Positions 18,088 to 26,526 of a DNA stretch of 64,000 bases are shown here, in pieces. The DNA is from Sporosarcina aquimarina (GTDB taxonomy: Bacteria; Bacillota; Bacilli; Bacillales_A; Planococcaceae). The notes beneath the pieces were generated by a model, which was not told where the DNA came from, searched no databases, and was given only the letters and a program-made list of their open reading frames with translations. The position numbers and the translations under genes were made by a program. The stretch is from NCBI RefSeq assembly GCF_023715615.1, contig NZ_JAMBOM010000002.1, positions 124,001-188,000 on the forward strand. Direction: 5' to 3'. Within the stretch, counting starts at the first letter, position 1; each line of letters begins with the position of its first letter.

Positions 18088-18639
18088 ATGCAAACGGTAC
18101 AATACCAAACATCGACTCAGTTACGTACAAAAACAATGGATCTCGTGCTGACAGCCATTCTGTCGAGCATCGTATTAGTGTCCACCGTCTTCATCAACAT
18201 CAAACTGCCGATTGGACAAGGCGGCCTCATCCATCTCGGCACCGGCGCACTCTTCACCGCCGCGATTCTTTTCGGTCCAAAAAAGGGAGCACTGGCCGGT
18301 GCAATTGGGATGGGCTTATTCGACATCTTCGGCGGCTGGTTCATCTGGGCACCAACGACCATCATCGCCCGCTTCCTGCAAGGCTACATCGTCGGAAAAA
18401 TCGCCTGGTCGAATGGCCGTCGAGGCGACAGCGTAAAACTCAACATCGTCGCAGCCGTAGCCTCCACCCCCGTCATGCTCGCCGTCTACTACATCGGGCA
18501 GGCGATCATGTACAACAACTGGGCCGCGCCACTCGCTTCCATTCCGGGAGATCTGATTCAGAGCTTGGTCGGCATGCTGATTGCCATTCCGCTGTGTCTC
18601 ACGTTGAAGAAGACGCCGTTCTTTAGGAATCGGTTTTAA
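18088..18639 (+). CDS. ECF transporter substrate-binding (S) component, possibly for vitamin B6
   Basis: A 183-residue integral membrane protein with about six helices, of the energy-coupling-factor S-component superfamily. The GGLIHLGTGALFTAAILFGP and GALAGAIGMGLFDIFGGWF segments are typical of the family. S components bind a vitamin and share one energising module encoded elsewhere. The divergent pyridoxal kinase suggests a B6 vitamer as substrate, in line with proposed PdxU-type components; that is inference. AGGAG sits against the ATG at 18076, so ATG at 18088 is the better start. Confidence 0.85.
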   Translation: MQTVQYQTSTQLRTKTMDLVLTAILSSIVLVSTVFINIKLPIGQGGLIHLGTGALFTAAILFGPKKGALAGAIGMGLFDIFGGWFIWAPTTIIARFLQGYIVGKIAWSNGRRGDSVKLNIVAAVASTPVMLAVYYIGQAIMYNNWAAPLASIPGDLIQSLVGMLIAIPLCLTLKKTPFFRNRF

Positions 18640-18797
18640 AGGCATAGTGGTGAATAAAACCACGTCATTAATTACTGGAATGCTGTACATTCTCGGAATC
18701 CCTTTATATATCAGATTTAGAGCACATTTACTCTAGTTGTATTTCCAGCCCGTTCTCCTAAGTCATTATCGTCTTTCAAATCTAGTTTTCGTGCGAG

Positions 18798-18827
18798 AAG
18801 GAGTAGACCAAACGTCTACTCCTTTCT
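18798..18827. terminator. Hairpin between convergent genes
   Basis: Perfect 11-bp arms AAGGAGTAGAC and GTCTACTCCTT around CAAAC, followed by TCT. It probably ends both the S-component gene and the minus-strand membrane gene. Confidence 0.7.
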
Positions 18828-18845
18828 GCATGTCTATGTTATTCA

Positions 18846-19052
18846 TTAGCTTATCCTCTTGTCTTGCTCAAACAATCGCCGACGAAGCACAAGAGCCGAA
18901 CTAGCGAAGATTACAAAAGCTGTCGCTGCCCCAGCAACGACTATCGTCCATCCAATCCCTATGGGAGTGTTGAATAACAGAGAAACCGAAATGATTAAAA
19001 TGGCTCCTGTTAACGCCATACCTAGGATTGTAAACGCTAAAATTTTATGCAT
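18846..19052 (-). CDS. Small two-helix membrane protein
   Basis: A 68-residue protein made of two transmembrane helices (ILAFTILGMALTGAILIISV and IGWTIVVAGAATAFVIFASS) and a basic C-terminal tail. AAGGTGGTG lies five bases before the ATG, which is strong support. It starts 12 bases after the stop of another small membrane gene on the same strand, so the two form a tiny operon. I do not recognise a family. Confidence 0.7.
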   Translation of the reverse strand: MHKILAFTILGMALTGAILIISVSLLFNTPIGIGWTIVVAGAATAFVIFASSALVLRRRLFEQDKRIS

Positions 19053-19064
19053 TCAAACACCACC

Positions 19065-19193
19065 TTACACTAAAGCGAAACAACCTAAAACTCCTGCTAT
19101 ACTAGCGTTGAATATCCACCGATCCCTGCAGCATATAGGAATCGGGGCTGCACAGAATCCGCCACAGGCAAGTGCAATTAGAAAACCTATCAT
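19065..19193 (-). CDS. 42-residue membrane peptide gene upstream of the two-helix protein
   Basis: ATG at 19193 is preceded by GGAGGGGGCTGT, a very strong ribosome binding site, and opens a 42-codon frame ending in TAA at 19065. The product (MIGFLIALACGGFCAAPIPI then CCRDRWIF and a second hydrophobic stretch) is Cys-rich and membrane-prone. Strict coupling with the next small gene suggests a pair acting together; the function is unknown. The 19194-19606 stretch upstream shows nothing else clear. Confidence 0.55.
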   Translation of the reverse strand: MIGFLIALACGGFCAAPIPICCRDRWIFNASIAGVLGCFALV

Positions 19194-19606
19194 ACAGCCC
19201 CCTCCATGTCAAGCTGCCACTGATTTAATGCTCATCGGTTAAATTCAAGAGTTTACAGGTTCTCCTGCAAGCAGTTCCTCATCTGTCATTTAGGAATCGT
19301 TTTACTTGCGTCTTCTGAACATCTAGCTACCCGTTGACATATACTTATAGACATCTGCACAAATAAAAAAGCAACTTCAGACTAACCTTCTTCTCTTTTT
19401 AAATAAGCTATAAGATAGAATAGAGAAAATAATTTACATATACCATAACCATACTAATGGAAACTATTAGAATCTGTATAGACTCATTGCTCCCCATCTC
19501 CCCATACACGTTTTATTAAAATGCAGAAAATCCTTCACAACCAGCAATTGTATTACAACGATAATGATAATTTGTTCATATTTAATTTTTTTTGGAGGGA
19601 TGAAAT

Positions 19607-20293
19607 GTGTGGCAAAATGAACAGAGATATTTTCCTTATTACCAACGTAATTGTTCTAACTTTGCTTGTTTAAATCCCTATTGTCAATGTGGGGAGATTT
19701 GTCAGTGTAATCATAGTCAACAATGTCATGATGGATGGGGAAACACCCCTCATGATAAGAAGCAGAAAGTTAGTTTAAAAAGTTCAATGCGTTTAGTTTG
19801 GGAACAACATGTGTACTGGACGAGAATGACGATAATAAGCATGGTTTTCGGTTTACCTGATGTCGATTCTACTACTAACCGTCTGCTCCAAAATGCTAAC
19901 GATATGGGGAACTTACTAAAGCCTTTCTATGGAAATAAAATAGCCGCCATGTACAGCAATTTAATAAGAGAGCACTTGATTATTGCTGCGGAACTTGTTA
20001 AAGCTGCAAAAGTGGGAAATCAGAAAGATGTAGCAGCCTTAGAGAGAAAATGGTACGAGAATGGGAAAGATGTAGCCGAATTTCTAAGTAGAATAAATCC
20101 TTTTATTTCAAGAGATGAATTCCAAAAAATGTGGTTTGAGCATCTGGCTCTTACCAAACAGGAAGCAGTATTTATGCTACAACAAGATTTTGAATCGAGT
20201 ATTGCTGTATTTGATAAAATTGAACAGCAAGCTCTTGAAATGGCTGACACAATAACGACAGGAATCGCAAAGCAATTCGTGCCATTGTTGTAA
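19607..20293 (+). CDS. Uncharacterised protein with Cys/Tyr-rich head and helical domain
   Basis: A 228-residue protein. Residues 1-50 are rich in Tyr, Cys and His (RYFPYYQRNCSNFACLNPY and CQCGEICQCNHSQQCHDGW), like spore-coat or metal-binding heads. Residues ~58-228 form a helical domain I have seen as a conserved unnamed family (WEQHVYWTRMTIISMVFGLP, FYGNKIAAMYSNLIREHLII, NPFISRDEFQKMWFEHLAL). GGAGG lies eight bases before the GTG start. A copy of the palindromic element follows the stop codon by 11 bases. Function is unknown; a spore-coat link is a guess from the head composition. Confidence 0.75.
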   Translation: MWQNEQRYFPYYQRNCSNFACLNPYCQCGEICQCNHSQQCHDGWGNTPHDKKQKVSLKSSMRLVWEQHVYWTRMTIISMVFGLPDVDSTTNRLLQNANDMGNLLKPFYGNKIAAMYSNLIREHLIIAAELVKAAKVGNQKDVAALERKWYENGKDVAEFLSRINPFISRDEFQKMWFEHLALTKQEAVFMLQQDFESSIAVFDKIEQQALEMADTITTGIAKQFVPLL

Positions 20294-20304
20294 AGTAAAG
20301 TGTT

Positions 20305-20369
20305 AGGTGTCTGTACAAGAAACTTTTATGTTTGTTTAATCATTCATGATAGTTCAGCGCACAGACACC
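20305..20369 (+). repeat. 65-66 nt palindromic element, copy 2
   Basis: AGGTGTCTGTAC to CACAGACACC, with TTTGTTTAATCATTCAT in the centre. Note the paired change: both arms carry T/A at the same position (GTGTCTG with CAGACAC), which keeps the stem paired. It lies just after the preceding gene. Confidence 0.85.
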
Positions 20370-20465
20370 ACCTTTTAAAAGCAGTCCCTATTTCAGTTTT
20401 GCCGGATAACTTATATGACTCCGGATCCGACTTACCAAGCTACCTTCGTCGGCCCTAACCAACAC

Positions 20466-21077
20466 TTATTCCAAATGAGACGTATCATATTTTAATATAA
20501 ACTCACTGGTTATACTGTTTACCTTAAGCAAAGTCAAACTTGTTGGAGGTATAGGTGCAGTGGACCATAAATCCTCAAGAGGTTTGTTCTCAAAGTGATG
20601 AATCAGTAGTTTAAGCGCAATAGAATGAGAAACTATACAAACAGATTCATAAGGGTGTTGTGTAACAATCCGGTTTACGGTTGTTACCATTCTAGATTGG
20701 ACATCACGAAAGTCCTCCACTGTATTGTTCGAAAAAAGATGAGGAGTTTGCCAAAAACATTGCCAGTCTTCCGGGGACTCCCTTTCATTCACTTCAAATG
20801 TTTTGCCCTCCCAATTCCCAAAGGAGATTTCCCGTAACCTATCCGTTTGAATTACTCGCAAAAGTCTTTTCCCTTTAATCAGTTCAGCAGTATTCACTGC
20901 CCTACCACTCGTACTTGAATAAATAGCGTCAAATTGAACATCAGACAACCTTACGGCTAATTGTTTTGCTTGGTTCGTCCCCTTCTCCGTTAACGGAGAG
21001 TCCTTCCATCCTTGCATCAGTTTTTGTGTATTCCACTCAGTTTCTCCGTGTCTGGTCAAATATACATGTGTACTCAT
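20466..21077 (-). CDS. Histidine phosphatase family protein (phosphoglycerate-mutase-like)
   Basis: A 203-residue cytosolic phosphatase of the histidine-phosphatase superfamily. The catalytic RHGETEWN motif stands at residues 9-16, the second arginine region at SSTSGRAVNTAE, the catalytic Glu in REISFGNWEGK, and the second His in CIVSHSIALK. This is the PhoE/CobC-type cofactor-independent branch rather than true glycolytic mutase. GGAGGG precedes ATG. The gene is followed on the same strand by no obvious partner; substrate is open. Confidence 0.88.
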   Translation of the reverse strand: MSTHVYLTRHGETEWNTQKLMQGWKDSPLTEKGTNQAKQLAVRLSDVQFDAIYSSTSGRAVNTAELIKGKRLLRVIQTDRLREISFGNWEGKTFEVNERESPEDWQCFWQTPHLFSNNTVEDFRDVQSRMVTTVNRIVTQHPYESVCIVSHSIALKLLIHHFENKPLEDLWSTAPIPPTSLTLLKVNSITSEFILKYDTSHLE

Positions 21078-21139
21078 ATTTCCCTCCGGTTACTTTCGTT
21101 CTCCCATCTGGACCAGTTGCAAATATGTTCATCGAGAAT

Positions 21140-21631
21140 TTATTGTATGGTGAATGTTTGAATAAGACAGGGCTCATCATCGATATGTTTTTTCGTTTCT
21201 TCGAAGTCAATCTTGAGTTGTTGATAGATTTTCTTCCAGAAAAGAATGGCCGGTTGATTTTCCGTAAGCTCAATCACAAAATAGGAACCCCGTTTTTCTT
21301 TGAATAATGTCTCTATCGATTGCTTACCGAATCCTTTCCCCCTGTACTTATTCAGTATGAAAATATCATTGATGCCAAAATCATACTCCTTTTTTAGAAA
21401 CGGACGCTCCAGCAGCAGTAGAAAACCAATCACATCGTCCTGATGTTTTATGAAATACGGAGAAAATCCTTCTTCGTTCCACAACAGATCTAAGTCATCA
21501 AAATGGAACGCACCATCTGCACTGATATCCAGGGTTTCAGTGAATCTCGAAAGGTCATGGAGATAAAGAGAATAAAGATTTTTAACGATATGTATCTCGT
21601 TGTTAATAACTTCTTCAAGCATAAGATTCAT
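21140..21631 (-). CDS. GNAT-family N-acetyltransferase
   Basis: A 163-residue acetyl-CoA-dependent acetyltransferase of the GNAT fold. The acetyl-CoA pyrophosphate loop is RGKGFGK (residues ~96-102) after the beta-4 strand GINDIFILNKY; the C-terminal part has ELTENQPAILFWKKI, the usual N-x-x-A-x-x-F-w helix. AAGGGAGA lies seven bases before ATG. It lies 62 bases upstream of the phosphatase gene on the same strand, so both may be one transcript. The substrate is unknown. Confidence 0.85.
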   Translation of the reverse strand: MNLMLEEVINNEIHIVKNLYSLYLHDLSRFTETLDISADGAFHFDDLDLLWNEEGFSPYFIKHQDDVIGFLLLLERPFLKKEYDFGINDIFILNKYRGKGFGKQSIETLFKEKRGSYFVIELTENQPAILFWKKIYQQLKIDFEETKKHIDDEPCLIQTFTIQ

Positions 21632-21865
21632 AACAAAGTCTCCCTTTTATATGTTTCAACTGATTTGGAACAGTTACCTTGTGCAAGGGTTATCGAACTC
21701 TGTGACTCCGAATGTTATTTAACAGTATTCCTCTCAATCTATAACAACCATTCAATTTGAAGTATTAAAAAATTATACATAAATGGGTGCATTATTGTTT
21801 TACAGAAACTTTTAGAGATGTTCTAAAGTTGATCTACAAACGTTTACGATAGCTTATGTACCGCA

Positions 21866-22255
21866 TTAGTATTTTTCAATTTTGATTGTTATATTTTCTT
21901 CGCTTATTGTTGCTTTTTCTGTTTCAGAAACTTTCTTTATAGAATCTTCAACTATTTGTTGAAACAGTGTCTCATCAACTTTTTCATTCTTTGGGTAACT
22001 TACAGATACAGCCATTTCTTTAACAGTACCATCTATCATTATTGCGGTAGATTCTCTATCAAGTTTCGTTTGTTTAGTAATAGATGCTAGTATCTCATCT
22101 TTCAACTTTGCAAAAAAATTCAATTCTGATGATAGTTCAACATCATTTTCCTCGTTTTCCGAATCCTCTAGTACTACCACTTCCCGCTCTCCATTACATC
22201 CAACTAACAAAATTGAACTAAACAAAACCCCTGACATTATGATTCTTTTTATCAT
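21866..22255 (-). CDS. Small lipoprotein of the sporulation-lipoprotein type
   Basis: A 129-residue lipoprotein with signal peptide and lipobox LVGC (Cys20), an acidic linker, and a domain containing DRESTAIMIDGTVKEMAVSV followed by an IEKY tail. The plan resembles the YhcN/YlaJ group loosely, but I do not claim the family. An earlier ATG exists in frame; ATG at 22255 is preferred because AAAAGGAGAAGCGGTG precedes it and it begins the signal peptide. Confidence 0.7.
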   Translation of the reverse strand: MIKRIIMSGVLFSSILLVGCNGEREVVVLEDSENEENDVELSSELNFFAKLKDEILASITKQTKLDRESTAIMIDGTVKEMAVSVSYPKNEKVDETLFQQIVEDSIKKVSETEKATISEENITIKIEKY

Positions 22256-22411
22256 CACCGCTTCTCCTTTTAAAAAAATTATCGATTCTACAACCATTTT
22301 CCACACAGATATTTAACGATTTTTTTGGTGGAGGTTTCAAATGAAGTGATTATCTTCGTCAACTGAATGGTTGATAGTAAAATAACAGTATTTACGCCAT
22401 CATACCATAAT

Positions 22412-22457
22412 CACCCAATTTTGAGTTATTAAAAAATAACTCAAAATTGGGTGTTTT
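22412..22457. terminator. Perfect 19-bp hairpin without an obvious gene
   Basis: Arms of 19 bp (22412-22430 and 22435-22453, reading CACCCAATTTTGAGTTATT) around AAAA, followed by TTTT. The structure is a textbook terminator on the plus strand, yet no plus-strand gene ends nearby; the nearest gene to the left starts leftward. Confidence 0.6.
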
Positions 22458-22787
22458 ACGAAACATTTTCTTCCTAGAGCGATTTAAAAGACTCGTTATC
22501 ATAACTATGACAATAGAAAACAAGAATCGCTGCCTGTACACGACACAATCTTTAATATTCATAAGTTACGTATTACAATTTTACAGGCTCATTTCAATTT
22601 AGAGGAAACGGGGTCGTTTAGTATAATTTTTTTTATCAGTCATCCCCTACTTAAATTAATAATGTTGTACATTAAGGAACATAGGATGTACTGGAATTAG
22701 AGGAAATTAGAAGAGTTGGCCAATTTGTTTAACTAAGCCTATTTCAAATTACACAAAGTCCATTATGACAAAAATAACATCCCTTAC

Positions 22788-22965
22788 ACATGGGGGAAAG
22801 CCATAAACTATTAGTTGATGATAAAGTTGAGAAATTGAGAGTGTCTTATGAACATACGAACTCATCCGTTAGAATGCCTATAGTGCAAGTAGTCGAAGAT
22901 AAATGAGTTGAACTGATAGAAGAGGAATTAGGCTACTTGTCGCCAGTGCACCACTAATTCGAACA
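22788..22965 (+). pseudogene. Decayed coding remnant sharing sequence with 27.3 kb
   Basis: A plus frame reads MGESHKLLVDDKVEKLRVSY then EHTNSSVRMPIVQVVEDK, a stop, and VELIEEELGYLSPVHH, a stop. It is coding-like but broken. The part from 22907 (GTTGAACTGATAGAAGA) is nearly the same as 27321-27386, so both derive from the same gene family. Family unknown. The rest of the 22256-23020 gap shows only the hairpin at 22412. Confidence 0.45.
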
Positions 22966-23020
22966 ATAATCAGTATTGTTCTGGGGTATTATGAAATTGT
23001 ATCTCATCGTCAACGGGTGT

Positions 23021-23470
23021 TTAGAGTTTAATCAATGAGTTAACAATATTTTTATCTTGTTTAAAAAAATCATCTTCTTCATCAATTTCAAGTAATACTA
23101 CTGAACCGCCATCTTCTGAAGAGAATAACATTTTATTTTCAATAGTCCTTATGTCCAATTGAAAATAGGATACGAGAGATGATCCAGTAGTGAAGGCTCC
23201 ATCATGTATAATATCTCTTACTTCATTGGAAACTGGAAGTTTCATAACTCTCTGCATAAAGATATTTTCTTCACATCCCTCAGCAAGAGTTTCTAGAATC
23301 TTTATGTGAGGTGTTGGAAAATCATCATCGTCATACTCCTCCCAGTAAGTTAAAAATAGAAAATCTCCTTTGTCGACATAGTATTTGAAAACTTTTACCC
23401 ATTTTTCTTCGTTTATCTTGTCCATCTCTTCAGTCTCACTCAAGTTACCTGTATCCATGAGATAATTCAT
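23021..23470 (-). CDS. Acidic protein of unknown function, possible immunity protein
   Basis: A 149-residue acidic, cytosolic-looking protein (WVKVFKYYVDKGDFLFLTYW, then EEYDDDDFPTPH; C-terminal LLEIDEEDDFFKQDKNIV). No family is recognised. Small acidic proteins directly downstream of toxin-like genes are often immunity proteins, and the truncated gene at 23525-24008 upstream on the same strand could be the former toxin; this is inference. GGAGGG lies eight bases before the ATG. Confidence 0.6.
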   Translation of the reverse strand: MNYLMDTGNLSETEEMDKINEEKWVKVFKYYVDKGDFLFLTYWEEYDDDDFPTPHIKILETLAEGCEENIFMQRVMKLPVSNEVRDIIHDGAFTTGSSLVSYFQLDIRTIENKMLFSSEDGGSVVLLEIDEEDDFFKQDKNIVNSLIKL

Positions 23471-23524
23471 AGTGTCATCCCTCCATTTATCATAGATATA
23501 CTTTTCTGAGCGGCTAGGCTTGTC

Positions 23525-24008
23525 TTACTCTAGCCATTGGCCATAACAGACTATTACAATAAGAGCTATTAGCAAACCTTTACTCTGATAGTTGTTACTT
23601 AAGCATACTCCAATTAACTCCTTCGACATACTGTGCATTGCATTTGGTGCACCATTTTCTTTGAGTCCAGGGTGGTGATTTTTATACTCTTTTTTTGTAG
23701 TACTCTGCCAAATATTCCAACAAACAGATCCATTAGTTGTTTTTGCGGTTATATGATAATTTCTTATATCAACGTAAGAGGTACCGTTATTTTTAATAAT
23801 GATTAAATTTGTGTGATATGTTTTTCCTACAGAATGGCCTGTATATCCATTATGTATATACAATACCCTTGCTTTAATATTTGGAGCAACTTGAATTGTT
23901 TTGTAAACTTGTGCACTGCAAGAAGCAGATGTCTCTCTTGACGTAGCGTTAACAACAGAACCATTGCAGAGAGGCTTAAAAGGAATTTTGATTAATTTTT
24001 TTAGTTTT
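23525..24008 (-). pseudogene. 5'-truncated gene cut by palindromic element copy 3
   Basis: The minus frame is open to 23525 and looks coding (CSAQVYKTIQVAPNIKARVL, HNGYTGHSVGKTYHTNLIII, NYHITAKTTNGSVCWNIW). Its upstream end runs straight into the repeat beginning at 24009; the only starts lie inside the repeat and lack a ribosome binding site. It is therefore the 3' portion of a gene whose front is gone. Four cysteines and Asn/Thr-rich beta-like segments suggest an extracellular protein. Family not recognised. Confidence 0.55.
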
Positions 24009-24073
24009 AGGTGTCTGTGCAATAAACTTTTATGGTAGTTTAAACATTTATGACTGTTTTGCTCACAGCGTCC
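24009..24073 (+). repeat. 65-66 nt palindromic element, copy 3 (degenerate right end)
   Basis: AGGTGTCTGTGC left arm, centre TTTAAACATTTATGA, right arm decayed to CTCACAGCGTCCT. It abuts the truncated gene on its left. From here to 24455 I see only A+T-rich sequence and an unconvincing plus ORF. Confidence 0.8.
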
Positions 24074-24455
24074 TCATTAAACGAATGGAAAAGTCTGCGT
24101 CATATCGCTGTTGTCTTCACAAGCATTGAACTAACGCCTAGAAAAATCGCTAACGATTTCGATATTAATTTGTCAGAGTTTTTGATTTCAATATATTCCG
24201 ATAATAACATGGAAATTAATAGCTTTATAGAGAACCAAAGTCCTGCGGGTGTTTATAGTAAAAGTATAAAATGAGATATATTTGACAAAACAAATAAAAA
24301 AAATTTGTAATTGCGCATTTAATTGCAAGTGTAAGTGTTTAAGTAATGCACGTCGATTCGTCCTTTTTATCATTCTGATAATTCAAGCAGGTGCATATAT
24401 GTTATATAATATAAATTTGAAATTCAAAATCTAAATTCCTGGTGGTGTAGATTTT

Positions 24456-24764
24456 TTGAAAGAATTTAATTACCATATTCTCGTTGCTATCGTAAACGTT
24501 ATACTATTGGGATTCATATGTCTTTTTTTGCTAATCGCTAGTTTTAGTGTTAGCGCACCTATAGATGATCCTATTGATAAAGTATCTCGAAACATTTCTA
24601 CTGGTTTTATGTTTGTCTTGTGGGCAGTTAATTATTGGCTCCAATACAAATCCAAGAAGAAAAAATGGTATCTGCCATTAGCTGGAGCTGTTCTTTACGT
24701 TGCAATCGTTTTTATTGTCTTGGGATATGTTACCCCATTCCTACGTGCGTTACTTATTAAATAA
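24456..24764 (+). CDS. Small three-helix membrane protein
   Basis: A 102-residue membrane protein: helices at about 8-32 (ILVAIVNVILLGFICLFLLI), 48-62 (FMFVLWAVNYWL) and 72-96 (YLPLAGAVLYVAIVFIVLGY), with a basic KSKKKK loop between the second and third. TTG at 24456 is preceded by GGTGGTG at a workable distance, so a TTG start is likely. It stands alone between element copies 3 and 4. No family recognised. Confidence 0.6.
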   Translation: MKEFNYHILVAIVNVILLGFICLFLLIASFSVSAPIDDPIDKVSRNISTGFMFVLWAVNYWLQYKSKKKKWYLPLAGAVLYVAIVFIVLGYVTPFLRALLIK

Positions 24765-24819
24765 GTCCGCAATCATTCGCAAATGCGTCATATCTGATTC
24801 CGGCACGGATTGTAGTATC

Positions 24820-24971
24820 TCATGGCCCTTTTAATCCATCCATACATTTAAGCAGATTACTATGAGCAGTACATCTTGGTTTTCGATTTGAGCCTTGGAG
24901 TTCCTCATCCTGTTTTGAACAACAACGGTCAATCGCATTGATTGCTGTTCCTCCGCCAGCATTATAATGTG
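24820..24971 (-). pseudogene. Phospholipase-A2-like domain remnant cut by element copy 4
   Basis: The minus frame ending at TGA 24820-24822 reads SHYNAGGGTAINAIDRCCSK then QDEELQGSNRKPRCTAHSN and LLKCMDGLKGP. GGG-x-x-x-NAIDRCC-x-x-x-D resembles the calcium-loop and CC-x-x-H-D core of phospholipase-A2-type folds found in bacterial toxins, with Gln where the catalytic His would be. The 5' side stops exactly at element copy 4 (24972), so the gene front is missing. The family call is tentative. Confidence 0.4.
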
Positions 24972-25037
24972 AGGTGCCTGTGCAAGAAACTTTCATGTTT
25001 GTTTAAACATTTATGATTGTTTCGCGTACAGGCACCT
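24972..25037 (+). repeat. 65-66 nt palindromic element, copy 4
   Basis: AGGTGCCTGTGC to GTACAGGCACCT, centre ATGTTTGTTTAAACATTTAT, followed by ACTTTTG as in copies 5 and 6. It borders the phospholipase-like remnant on the left. Confidence 0.9.
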
Positions 25038-25162
25038 ACTTTTGAACCTCCCGCATTTCTCAATACCAACATTTGCAAGTTTTTTGCACTATATCATTTG
25101 AACTTTAATGTCATTCGAAGCATATCTTATTAGAAAAGTATGTTCGAAAGGTGACTAGTTGT

Positions 25163-25585
25163 ATGGAAATACAGTTATTATCTTTTATGGATGGTTTGCA
25201 CGTAGGCGAACCGAAACAAGCCGTTGAATTGTGGATATTAGGCGTAAACAATCGAAGTGGTGCTGTTCAATATGCAATGTTGTCCCCTTCTCTTCAAAAA
25301 CAGTCAAGGAGAAAATTTGAGCAAAACCACTGGGTAACAGGACAGTCAAGCCCTTGGGTTAGTAACTTTCGTCTTACTAAAGTAGAAAAGCTTAGCGAAT
25401 CCAAATTGCGGTATACCGTTAAATACGATTTAGAGACATCATATAAAAATTTTGGTAGCGGACAGAAGATTATTATCGTGGAAAAGAATTTAGAACCATT
25501 TAGAGAGTATTGGTTTATTTCATCAATAACAACAAAATATAATCAATGGGAAGCATTTACCCCAGCCGAGACAGTTTTAAAATAG
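25163..25585 (+). CDS. Uncharacterised 140-residue protein, possibly missing an export signal
   Basis: A compact protein (GEPKQAVELWILGVNNRSGA, then VQYAMLSP; KVEKLSESKLRYTVKYDLET; EYWFISSI) whose pattern resembles the NTF2-like C-terminal domains of Bacillales lipoproteins. Those usually have a signal peptide; here the protein begins directly with the domain. ATG at 25163 has AAAGGTGA nine bases upstream, so translation is plausible. Element copy 4 lies 125 bases upstream, so an ancestral signal region may have been lost; that is inference. Confidence 0.6.
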   Translation: MEIQLLSFMDGLHVGEPKQAVELWILGVNNRSGAVQYAMLSPSLQKQSRRKFEQNHWVTGQSSPWVSNFRLTKVEKLSESKLRYTVKYDLETSYKNFGSGQKIIIVEKNLEPFREYWFISSITTKYNQWEAFTPAETVLK

Positions 25586-25668
25586 AGCATTGCAGTTAGC
25601 AATCAAGTAAAGAGCAGTTTTTTGAATAAACGTATTTAAACTAACTGGTGCTTAGATTAATAAGACCT

Positions 25669-25714
25669 GGACTTGAGTTTATGATTGATTCTCATATATG
25701 CAAGTCCTTTTTTT
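25669..25714 (+). terminator. Terminator after the 140-residue protein gene
   Basis: GGACTTG (25669-25675) pairs with CAAGTCC (25701-25707), followed by TTTTTTT. No convincing gene follows until 26004. Confidence 0.7.
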
Positions 25715-26003
25715 ATGCCCTCACAGTCTCCCCTGTAGTTTCACCGTTAGCTCTGTAGCAACTATTTGACAATCTGTGTGAATGATTCCTACTTCACTAT
25801 TAAAGATTACAGGTGCTAATGGCTCGTTAAACGCTACAACTACACATACAGACTTCTATACACAAGTATTTGGAAATATGTTACACTACAATAAACAGCT
25901 GATTATTCAGTCTATATGCCGTCAGACAGATTACTTCAATAGTGAAATACATGAAACTTTTAATTGAACACTACGCATATATTGAAAAATGGAGGTGAAT
26001 ATA

Positions 26004-26183
26004 ATGCATTGGATTTTCTGGGGTTCCATTGTAACTTTTCTTGTAGTCATCAATCTTGTAGATTTTTTGACTAGGCGGAAAAATAATTTTAGTGACCAGG
26101 AAAAATCATTGAATCAGAACACAGCGAGAGCCGACACTCTACGAGAAGTGGGGCGTCCTGACAATTACAATATGCCGCAATAA
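26004..26183 (+). CDS. Small single-pass membrane protein
   Basis: A 59-residue protein: one N-terminal transmembrane helix (WIFWGSIVTFLVVINLVDFL), then a basic RRKN and a hydrophilic tail of about 38 residues. GGAGGTG lies six bases before ATG at 26004, a strong start; the frame opens at 25989 but that ATG-like codon is within the ribosome binding site. Family unknown. Confidence 0.6.
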   Translation: MHWIFWGSIVTFLVVINLVDFLTRRKNNFSDQEKSLNQNTARADTLREVGRPDNYNMPQ

Positions 26184-26253
26184 AACTCTTTTGAACTTCA
26201 ATGAAAGGGAGCTTTTGTTATGCTCTCGCAAGCGCTTTACAGAAGCTTGAAGG

Positions 26254-26362
26254 CTATTGAAATACGCTAAACAGTTCCTCACAAAGCTCCAAATACACAT
26301 TTGCTAAAGGCTCTCTATGCTCCACTGTAATTGCCTTTAGTTGCTTCTTCTCCTTTAGTGTT
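26254..26362 (-). pseudogene. C-terminal coding remnant cut by element copy 5
   Basis: A minus frame ending in TAG at 26254 reads LKEKKQLKAITVEHREPLAN then VYLELCEELFSVFQ, a believable helical protein tail. Its upstream side ends exactly at element copy 5 (26363), and no start is present. Family unknown. Confidence 0.4.
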
Positions 26363-26428
26363 AGGTGCCTGTGCAAGAAACTTTTATGTTTGTTTAAACA
26401 TTCATGATTGTTCCGCGCACAGGCACCT
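26363..26428 (+). repeat. 65-66 nt palindromic element, copy 5 (best preserved)
   Basis: AGGTGCCTGTGC (26363-26374) and GCGCACAGGCACCT form the outer stem; the centre is ATGTTTGTTTAAACATTCAT. Followed by ACTTTTG. This copy is the closest to the consensus of the six. Confidence 0.9.
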
Positions 26429-26526
26429 ACTTTTGTTTGTTGTGGTCATGCGTTTCAACTTGTGAATTCAGCAAACATACATACGTGGTATCATAAAGAA
26501 AGAAGCAGTGATAAGGAGCGAAAAAT

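Noticed and set aside
24050-24274. 74-residue plus ORF
   Set aside because: Its start lies in palindromic element copy 3 and there is no ribosome binding site; it could be a remnant, but I cannot support it as a gene.
25782-25967. 61-residue plus ORF
   Set aside because: No ribosome binding site and low-complexity, Thr/Asn-rich composition without a recognisable pattern.
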